From the NCBI GenBank assembly GCA_030673995.1, contig DAOUYU010000044.1, forward strand, positions 1 through 11,247: 11,247 bases of DNA. Reading direction: 5' to 3'. The notes under the pieces are model-generated. The model had not been told where the DNA came from. It did no database searches and saw only the letters and a list, made by a program, of their open reading frames with translations. Positions within the stretch are counted from its first letter, which is position 1, and the number at the start of each line of letters is the position of its first letter. Positions 1-4,795 of this stretch are shown piece by piece. Source of the DNA: Candidatus Aminicenantota bacterium (GTDB lineage: Bacteria > Acidobacteriota > Aminicenantia > Aminicenantales > Aminicenantaceae). The position numbers were made by a program, and so were the translations under genes.

Positions 1-392
1 ATGAATCAGGAAAATCTAAAGTTCAAAGAATAAAAAAAGCCAAGACGATCGCCCATGCTATATCCAATCCCGATCCCCCAGGAGGGAACATAGTGCTCAA
101 ATTGATTCAAGAAAACAAAGGGATTATTATGGCTGTCTCAGATGAAGAAATTTTGGAAGCCCAAAAAATACTGGCGGAATATGAAGGGATCTTCTGCCAG
201 CCTGCCTCAGCTACATCTCTGGCTGGACTGCTAAAGCTTTCAAAAGAATCAAAGCTCCATTTGAAAGATCACATCGTTCTGGTCATAACAGGAAGCGGAT
301 TGAAAGCAGTGAAGACACTCGCCTCTTCCAGGATAAAAGTTCATGGAGCGACTCTCTCAAGCCTCGAGAGCACATTAAACACACTCCTCTAA
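1..392 (+). CDS. thrC: Threonine synthase, C-terminal part (5' end outside window)
   Basis: This is the last ~130 codons of a pyridoxal-phosphate (PLP) fold-type II enzyme; the frame is open from base 3 to the TAA at 390-392. The encoded tail has AHAISNPDPPGG, then VSDEEILEAQK, EGIFCQPASATSLAGL and VITGSGLK, in the order found at the C-terminus of threonine synthase. That enzyme converts O-phosphohomoserine to threonine and phosphate in the cytoplasm, the last step of threonine biosynthesis. The catalytic lysine and N-terminal domain lie off the left edge. A GTG at 93 could be taken as a start but lies inside the conserved domain, so the gene is truncated by the window rather than being a small protein. 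The family usually has Glu in the I-F-x-E-P-A-S motif; Gln is present here. No clear terminator follows. The family call is firm; exact length and operon partners are not visible. Confidence 0.9.
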   Translation, partial: ESGKSKVQRIKKAKTIAHAISNPDPPGGNIVLKLIQENKGIIMAVSDEEILEAQKILAEYEGIFCQPASATSLAGLLKLSKESKLHLKDHIVLVITGSGLKAVKTLASSRIKVHGATLSSLESTLNTLL

Positions 393-421
393 AACAGGGA
401 ATATTCAGACAGAAAATTGTT

Positions 422-484
422 GAGATTGCCGCTTCGCTTCCCGCCACGCTTTGCTCGCAGCTTCGGCTCACCCTCGTATTGACA
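422..484. repeat. GC-rich interspersed-repeat remnant
   Basis: The segment opens with GAGATTGCCGCTTCGCTTCC and ends with CTCGTATTGACA. Both ends resemble, in degenerate form, the widespread intergenic repeat whose typical ends read GAGATTGCTTCG and CTCGCAATGACA. The body is rich in GCTTCG, GCTCGC and GCTTCGGC blocks, unlike the flanking AT-rich DNA. No open frame here looks protein-coding. I infer an old copy of a dispersed repeat; only a genome-wide copy search would establish this. Confidence 0.45.
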
Positions 485-504
485 TTTGCTTTTACTATGA
501 GCTC

Positions 505-530
505 TGGATTCCCGCTTCCGCGGGAATGAC
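505..530. repeat. Hairpin palindrome of the ATTCCCGC/GCGGGAAT (dRS3-like) type
   Basis: A perfect 8-bp inverted repeat, ATTCCCGC (508-515) and GCGGGAAT (520-527), surrounds the 4-base loop TTCC. It is flanked by TGG on the left and GAC on the right, giving the consensus seen in dispersed repeats such as neisserial dRS3 and related elements of many other genomes. There is no immediate T-run, so it is not a typical intrinsic terminator for thrC, although it would fold in the transcript. The 7-base sequence ATGAGCT occurs on both sides (497-503 and 545-551). Confidence 0.7.
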
Positions 531-550
531 GGTAGCCATAAGCCATGAGC

Positions 551-651
551 TTATTCTAATCCTTAATCCTTATTCCTTAATCCTCATTCTAATCCTTCTT
601 CCTTAATCCTTAATCCTTAATCCTTAATCCTTATTCCTTATTCCTTCTCCC
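551..651. repeat. Degenerate heptamer tandem array (TTAATCC / TTATTCC)
   Basis: About 101 bases are built of seven-base units. Six exact TTAATCC copies start at 563, 577, 603, 610, 617 and 624, the last four in uninterrupted tandem. Three TTATTCC copies start at 570, 631 and 638. The rest are variants (TTCTTCC, TTCTCCC, TTATTCT, TCATTCT) and two shortened AATCC units at 558 and 591. A higher-order period is visible: ATTCTAATCCTT occurs at 553-564 and again at 586-597, 33 bases apart. The other strand is purine-rich (GGATTAA repeats). The array ends about 80 bases upstream of the hflK start codon. Confidence 0.85.
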
Positions 652-729
652 TTATTTTTTATTATTCTTTATCTCAAAATATAACTGTGTTATTATTACT
701 CCAAATCAAATTAATCAAAGGAGGTTTAT

Positions 730-1704
730 ATGAGTAACGATTTTCCTTCTCTAGAAATTAAGCTGCCCAAAATCAATACAGTTGTCGTTAAATTAGTTGT
801 GGTTGGAATTCTTATTCTCATCTTACTTTTTAGCTCCATCTACCAGATCGGCCCGGAAGAAATGGGTGTAATCCTTCGCTTTGGAAAGTTCATAAGGACA
901 ACTGATCCTGGCCTTCACATTATGATACCTTTTATAGAAACCCTGACTAAAGTCCCTGTTCAACGACAGCTAAAAATGGAGTTTGGATTTCGGACAACCA
1001 GGCCTGGAATCAGAACCGAGTACAGGGTGAGCCCTGAAACCTCCCGGGAAGCAGTGATGCTTACCGGAGATTTAAACGTGGTGGTAGTGGAATGGATCGT
1101 CCAGTACAAGATTAAAGACGCCTATAAGTTCCTGTTCAAAATAAGAGACCCGGAAAGTACTTTTCGCTACATGAATGAAGCTGTTGTGAGGAGAATTGTC
1201 GGCGATAGCTCAGTAGATGAAGTCATCACGGTCGGAAGAGCCAGGATTGCCATTGAAGCAAGGGAAGAACTTCAAGCGCTGTGTGACCTTTATGAAATAG
1301 GCATCGAGGTTAACCAGCTCATCTTCCAGGATGTCAATCCCCCAGATCCTGTAAAACCTTCCTTCAACGAAGTCAATGAATCTCTTCAAGAAAAAGAAAG
1401 AAAAATCAATGAAGCCTATGCAGAATACAACGCGGAAATCCCTAAAGCCAGAGGAGAAGCCGAACAGATGATAAGTGCCGCTGAAGGTTACGGGATGGAG
1501 CGGGTTAACAATGCCCATGGAGATGCCAATCGATTCGTCGCCATTTACAAAGAATACGTACGCGCTCCCTCAGTGACACGAAGGAGGCTTTACCTTGAAA
1601 CCATCAATGCAATTCTTCCCAAAATTAGTAAAAAAATCATCCTTGACGAGAAGCAGAAAAACATCTTGCCCCTGCTGAATCTAGGAGAGGAGGTGAAGAA
1701 ATGA
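730..1704 (+). CDS. hflK: HflK, FtsH-modulating SPFH-domain membrane protein
   Basis: HflK pairs with HflC to form a large inner-membrane assembly that in characterised bacteria encloses the FtsH protease and modulates its membrane-protein degradation. The 324-residue product has one N-terminal membrane segment (about 18-38) followed by the SPFH/band-7 domain. The entry motif of that domain is EEMGVILRFGKF (43-54), then DPGLHIMIPF (59-68). A charged, Ala/Glu-rich helical region (about 215-265) corresponds to the coiled-coil, and the tail has LYLETINAILPK and NILPLLNLG, typical of HflK. It is shorter than E. coli HflK (419 residues) because the Gly-rich cytoplasmic N-terminal segment is absent; the membrane helix begins within 20 residues of the start. 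The ATG follows AAGGAGG at 718-724 with ideal spacing. The stop overlaps the hflC start by four bases, indicating translational coupling. No ftsH is in the window. Confidence 0.93.
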   Translation: MSNDFPSLEIKLPKINTVVVKLVVVGILILILLFSSIYQIGPEEMGVILRFGKFIRTTDPGLHIMIPFIETLTKVPVQRQLKMEFGFRTTRPGIRTEYRVSPETSREAVMLTGDLNVVVVEWIVQYKIKDAYKFLFKIRDPESTFRYMNEAVVRRIVGDSSVDEVITVGRARIAIEAREELQALCDLYEIGIEVNQLIFQDVNPPDPVKPSFNEVNESLQEKERKINEAYAEYNAEIPKARGEAEQMISAAEGYGMERVNNAHGDANRFVAIYKEYVRAPSVTRRRLYLETINAILPKISKKIILDEKQKNILPLLNLGEEVKK

Positions 1705-2642
1705 AAAAACAAACAGTAAATATCGTGATTGTCATCGTAGCCTTTGTCACTTTAATCGTTCTCCTTAATTCTTTCTACGTCGTTTCTGAGAAAAACCAGG
1801 TGATCATCACGCAGTTCGGAGAACCCATCGGCGATGCCGTTATAAAGCCGGGGCTGCATATGAAAATTCCTTTCATCCAGGTAGCCCACAAATTTGAAAA
1901 ACGCTGGCTGGAATGGGATGGAGATGCCAACGAAATTCCCACAAAAGATAAAAAATACATATGGGTTGATACCTATGCTCGCTGGAGAGTCAGCAACCCG
2001 CTTGTCTTCTTCCAACGAGTGAGGGATGAAAGAGGAGCTCATACGAGAATTGATGATATTATCGATGGAGTAACAAGAGACACTATAGCTAATTTTGACC
2101 TGATCGAGATCGTACGCTCTACAAACCGCGAATTCGAGCTAACCGAAGAAGCTGCTATTCTCGAGGTTATTTCTACTAAAATCGAGACTGGTAGAGATAA
2201 TATCGCCCAGATGATCATGGAAAAATCCTCTCTGATCACACCAGAAATTGGTATAGAGTTAAGAGATGTGAGGATAAAACGGATCAATTATGTGAGAGCA
2301 GTCCAGGAAGAAGTGTTTTATCGTATGATTGCCGAAAGGCAGAGGATCGCAGCTAAATATCGCTCTGAAGGGGACGGAGAGAGTGCTAAAGTTCGGGGTG
2401 AAAAAGAGCGGGAATTGAAAAAGATTCAGTCAGAAGCCTACCGGAAAACCCAGGAAATCAAGGGAAAAGCTGATGCCGAAGCCACCCGGATCTATGCAAA
2501 GGCTTACAATTTAGACCCGGAATTCTATCAATTCATGAAAACTCTGGAGACATATGTTGCAAGCATGGACAAGGAAACCTGGCTGATCCTTACGACAGAC
2601 ACCGAGTTCTTAAGGTACCTGAAAAGCTCAAGAAAAAGATAA
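1701..2642 (+). CDS. hflC: HflC, partner SPFH-domain membrane protein of HflK
   Basis: HflC is the second subunit of the HflKC complex, anchored in the inner membrane with its SPFH domain in the periplasm. The 313-residue product has an N-terminal membrane segment (about 6-26), then YVVSEKNQVIITQFGEP (26-42) and KPGLHMKIPF (49-58), the usual start of the HflC band-7 domain. Other family signatures follow: WLEWDGDANEIPTKDKKY, YARWRVSNPLVFFQ and RIDDIIDGVTRDTIA. A helical segment full of Arg, Lys, Glu and Ala (about 205-265) contains GEKERELKKIQSEAY and KGKADAEATRIYAKAY, and the C-terminus ends with the FYQFMKTLETY region. Length is normal for the family. The ATG lies in an ATGA overlap with the hflK stop, and AGAGGAGG (1686-1693), inside the end of hflK, is seven bases upstream. 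HflK and HflC must be made together, which fits this coupling. Confidence 0.93.
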   Translation: MKKQTVNIVIVIVAFVTLIVLLNSFYVVSEKNQVIITQFGEPIGDAVIKPGLHMKIPFIQVAHKFEKRWLEWDGDANEIPTKDKKYIWVDTYARWRVSNPLVFFQRVRDERGAHTRIDDIIDGVTRDTIANFDLIEIVRSTNREFELTEEAAILEVISTKIETGRDNIAQMIMEKSSLITPEIGIELRDVRIKRINYVRAVQEEVFYRMIAERQRIAAKYRSEGDGESAKVRGEKERELKKIQSEAYRKTQEIKGKADAEATRIYAKAYNLDPEFYQFMKTLETYVASMDKETWLILTTDTEFLRYLKSSRKR

Positions 2643-2660
2643 ACCTAAAAGCTGAACTGG

Positions 2661-2683
2661 AAAAAGGGGACAGGCAACTTTTT
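2661..2683. terminator. Small inverted repeat between convergent genes, possible bidirectional terminator
   Basis: AAAAAG at 2661-2666 and CTTTTT at 2678-2683 form a six-pair stem around an 11-base loop (GGGACAGGCAA). It sits between the hflC stop (2640-2642) and the convergent dehydratase stop (2685-2687), so it could end transcripts from both sides. The stem is weak and A/U-rich. The core GGGGACAGGCAAC also resembles a short motif (TTGCCTGTCCCC on the other strand) that I recall as repeated in intergenic DNA of several genomes, so it may instead be a dispersed repeat. Confidence 0.35.
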
Positions 2684-2684
2684 C

Positions 2685-3644
2685 TTATTTCATGATCTGT
2701 TTTAGTCTGTCCATGGATATATTGCTGCCTGTGAGAACAAGAACGACTTTTTTTCGTGTTAGCCTTTCTTTTATCTTCAGAGCTGCCGCCAGCGGAGAAG
2801 CGCTTGCCTCCTCAGTTAAATTCCTAATGAGCTCTAGATAGAGAAGAATAGCCTCCACCATTTCTTCTTCTGAGACAAGTATAAAATCAGTTAAAAAATC
2901 CTGGAGGATCTCCTGGGTAAGTTCATATCCAATCTCAGTGGCAAGGCCTTCAGCTGAAGTTTCCATCCTATCCCTGACAATCTTTTTATTCTTCCAGGAA
3001 AGATATGCAGCCGGGGCCTTCTCTGCCTGGACACCTATGATCTGAACATCCGGGTTTACAACTTCTTTGACCAGACAACATCCTGAAGCACCGCTCCCCC
3101 CTCCAACAGGGACAATGATTACGTCAACAGAAGGGCATTCTTCAAGAATCTCCAGGGCATAAGTGCCTACTCCGGCAATAAGATAAGGCTCATTAGCCGG
3201 ATGAATAAACCGTGCTCGCCTTTCCCCTGCAAGTGTCTCTGCATAATCCTTGGCTTCATCAAAAATCCGTCCGAAGAAAACGATGTTCGCCCCAATACTT
3301 TTTATGGCTTTGACTTTGGTCGGGTTAGATTTTTCTGGCATCACAACCGTTACGGGCACACCGAAAATATTTGAAGCATAAACAATAGAGAGAGCATGAT
3401 TCCCGGTTGAGGCAGTCACCACTCCTCTCTCTCTTTGCTCCCGACTCAGATGAGAGATGAGATTGATTCCTCCTCTGATTTTAAAGGCACATATTGGCAT
3501 ATAATTTTCATGTTTAACATAGATTTTTGCATCCAGAAGCTGATTCAGTTGAGGGTAGGAATAAAGAGGGGTTCTGGGAAGGTATTTTTCTATTATGCCT
3601 CTCGCTTCCAAAACATCCTTAAATGTGGGCCTCCTAAACTTCAT
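2685..3644 (-). CDS. Threonine/serine dehydratase-family PLP enzyme
   Basis: The 319-residue product is a fold-type II PLP enzyme most like threonine dehydratase (ammonia-lyase), which converts threonine to 2-oxobutanoate and ammonia in the cytoplasm. The PLP lysine is probably Lys55 in CAFKIRGG (52-59). The substrate loop is STGNHA (79-84), the phosphate-binding glycine loop is GGGSGASG (181-188), and TGSN (305-308) occupies the position of the usual SGGN near the ring nitrogen. There is no C-terminal ACT-type regulatory domain, so it is of catabolic (TdcB-like) length rather than the long IlvA form. Several positions depart from classical threonine dehydratases: CAFK for SFK, HPANEP for HPFDD, and AGVGT for AGQGT. 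The true substrate could be another hydroxy-amino acid such as serine or a beta-substituted one. It lies 10 bases after the desulfhydrase-like gene, and its AAAGGTG ribosome site (3656-3662) overlaps that gene's stop, so the two are probably co-transcribed and coupled. Confidence 0.8.
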   Translation of the reverse strand: MKFRRPTFKDVLEARGIIEKYLPRTPLYSYPQLNQLLDAKIYVKHENYMPICAFKIRGGINLISHLSREQRERGVVTASTGNHALSIVYASNIFGVPVTVVMPEKSNPTKVKAIKSIGANIVFFGRIFDEAKDYAETLAGERRARFIHPANEPYLIAGVGTYALEILEECPSVDVIIVPVGGGSGASGCCLVKEVVNPDVQIIGVQAEKAPAAYLSWKNKKIVRDRMETSAEGLATEIGYELTQEILQDFLTDFILVSEEEMVEAILLYLELIRNLTEEASASPLAAALKIKERLTRKKVVLVLTGSNISMDRLKQIMK

Positions 3645-3654
3645 CGGCTCAATC

Positions 3655-4731
3655 TCACCTTTCTTTTAAAAAATTGACTAAATTGTGTTTATTGGGGAAA
3701 AGAGCAGGCGTACCTCCTGTATGAATGAATACGACTTTATCTTCTTTTTTGAAGAAACCCTTATGGACAAGATCAATAAGAGCGGCCATGGCTTTGCCCG
3801 TGTAAACAGGGTCTAGAAAAATACCTTCTTTGACTGCAACCAATCGGATGGCTTCTGAGACTTCTTTGTCAAGGACTCCATAGCCTTCCCCTAGGTATTC
3901 GTCAAAAATGACAACATCTTCTCTGTCTATAGAGATATTCATACCCAAGGCTTTTACCGTATCCCTGGCAACAGTCAAAACTTCTTTACTATAAGGCTCC
4001 TTTTCCTCTGATACACTGACTCCCAAAACCTTTATGTTTTCATCCAAAGCTTTCGCACCGACAGTTAAACCAGCCTGTGTTCCCCCTGAGCCTGTGGCAT
4101 GAAGAATAGCATTGACCTCAATGCCCTTGTCCTTAACCTGTTCGAGTATTTCCACAAATGCATTGACATAACTCACAGCACCCAGCGGCTTTTCCATGGA
4201 ACAGCCCACCATCGAGCCTCCGATCGGAGCAATGTAAGGAGTATGTCCCATTTCTTTGACTTCATTTGTCACCCCTTCAATTATCTCTTCGACATCCTCT
4301 ATCCTCGGAACCCTCCCCTTCTCCGCTTCTCTCAATCTGACATCTGCATTCAGAATATAATCCAGAAGGAGGTTCCCGTCATATTCCTCAGGAAGATCGT
4401 ATGTTTTAAACAAAACAAGGATGGGTTTTATGCCAAATTTTCTGGCTACAGCGGCTGTTTGAAGACACCAGTTCGACTGTAAGCCGGCCCAGGTGATGAT
4501 GACATCAGCATTTTTATCCAGAACGTCCTGGATAATGAATTCCAGTTTACGGGATTTGTTGCCGCCGAAGGCAAGGCCGGTTAAGTCATCCCTTTTCATG
4601 TAAATCTCCGGCCCACTCAGAGCTTGAGAAAGATATTCGAGCTTCTGTAGCGGAGTCGGCAGGGAAATCAAAGTTTTCTTCGGAAAGGTTTCAATTCTTT
4701 TTTTTATTTCAGGGATAGAAAAAGGCGCCAT
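3655..4731 (-). CDS. dcyD: D-cysteine desulfhydrase-family PLP enzyme (ACC deaminase superfamily)
   Basis: This fold-type II PLP enzyme resembles D-cysteine desulfhydrase, which splits D-cysteine into pyruvate, sulfide and ammonia. The numbering below counts from the upstream ATG at 4737 (360 residues). LPTPLQKLEYL (26-36) and YMKRDDLTGLAFGGNKSRKLEF (46-67) contain the PLP lysine, Lys61. The phosphate loop is TGSGGT (215-220), and the C-terminal signatures are DPVYTGKAM (309-317) and HTGG (339-342). ACC deaminases carry Glu and Leu at the two diagnostic positions; here they are Thr313 and Thr340, which favours desulfhydrase over ACC deaminase activity. An oddity is QSNW (87-90) where family members usually have QSNH or QSNQ. 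I place the start at the third codon, 4731, because AGAGGA (4738-4743) is six bases upstream of it but directly abuts the first ATG. It begins a two-gene unit with the dehydratase-like gene. Substrate is inferred, not proven. Confidence 0.8.
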   Translation of the reverse strand: MAPFSIPEIKKRIETFPKKTLISLPTPLQKLEYLSQALSGPEIYMKRDDLTGLAFGGNKSRKLEFIIQDVLDKNADVIITWAGLQSNWCLQTAAVARKFGIKPILVLFKTYDLPEEYDGNLLLDYILNADVRLREAEKGRVPRIEDVEEIIEGVTNEVKEMGHTPYIAPIGGSMVGCSMEKPLGAVSYVNAFVEILEQVKDKGIEVNAILHATGSGGTQAGLTVGAKALDENIKVLGVSVSEEKEPYSKEVLTVARDTVKALGMNISIDREDVVIFDEYLGEGYGVLDKEVSEAIRLVAVKEGIFLDPVYTGKAMAALIDLVHKGFFKKEDKVVFIHTGGTPALFPNKHNLVNFLKER

Positions 4732-4737
4732 TTTCAT

Positions 4738-4743
4738 TCCTCT
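4738..4743 (-). promoter_or_regulatory. Ribosome binding site that decides the desulfhydrase start
   Basis: Read on the minus strand this is AGAGGA followed by ATGAAAATG. The first ATG (4735-4737) touches the Shine-Dalgarno sequence with no spacer, whereas the second (4729-4731) has a six-base spacer, near the optimum. The second is therefore the more likely start, shortening the protein by two residues. Confidence 0.55.
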
Positions 4744-4754
4744 TGAGCATAAAT

Positions 4755-4783
4755 TTTATAACAAAAAAATGGGCATAAATCAA
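4755..4783 (-). promoter_or_regulatory. Sigma-70-type promoter for the two PLP-enzyme genes
   Basis: On the minus strand TTGATT (4778-4783) and TATAAA (4755-4760) are separated by exactly 17 bases, matching the -35 and -10 consensus at 4 of 6 and 5 of 6 positions. Initiation would fall near 4748, giving a leader of about 17 bases before the start codon at 4731. It lies wholly in the 58-base gap after the upstream RND gene, so the two metabolic genes could be expressed independently of the pump. The DNA is AT-rich here, which raises the chance of a coincidental match. Confidence 0.45.
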
Positions 4784-4795
4784 AAAATTAAATTA

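Larger units (their letters stand above)
393..729. other. Repeat-rich intergenic region between thrC and hflK
   Basis: No credible gene occupies these 337 bases. The left part (about 422-530) is clearly GC-richer than its surroundings and consists of repeat-type sequence. The middle (551-651) is a degenerate heptamer array. The right part (652-729) is very AT-rich and ends in a strong Shine-Dalgarno sequence, AAGGAGG at 718-724, five bases before the hflK ATG. A minus-strand reading frame crosses 283-546, but its translation includes HSRGSGNPE, a peptide produced when this kind of hairpin repeat is read as protein, so it is not a gene. A hflK promoter should lie in the AT-rich part; TATAAC at 680-685 and TATTAT at 691-696 are possible -10 boxes, but neither has a convincing -35 box. 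Confidence 0.7.

Noticed and set aside
93..392. Free-standing 99-residue protein starting at GTG 93
   Set aside because: The frame is open to the left edge and the upstream codons encode conserved threonine synthase residues (AHAISNPDPPGG), so this is only the tail of a larger gene.
508..527. Palindrome as an intrinsic terminator of thrC
   Set aside because: The stem is good but no run of T follows on the thrC strand, and it matches a known style of dispersed repeat better.
283..546. Minus-strand open reading frame of 87 codons over the end of thrC and the intergenic repeats
   Set aside because: Its N-terminal part is a translation of the hairpin repeat (HSRGSGNPE) and its remainder is antisense to thrC; there is no ribosome site or recognisable domain.
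551..651. CRISPR-like array
   Set aside because: The units are contiguous heptamers without spacers and no cas gene is present.
660..700. Sigma-70 promoter for hflK
   Set aside because: Two -10-like hexamers exist (680-685 and 691-696), but at 16-18 base spacing no hexamer matches the -35 consensus at more than 3 of 6 positions in this AT-rich DNA.
4099..4482. 127-codon plus-strand frame inside the desulfhydrase gene
   Set aside because: It is antisense to a strongly conserved enzyme and encodes no recognisable motif; a shadow of the real gene.
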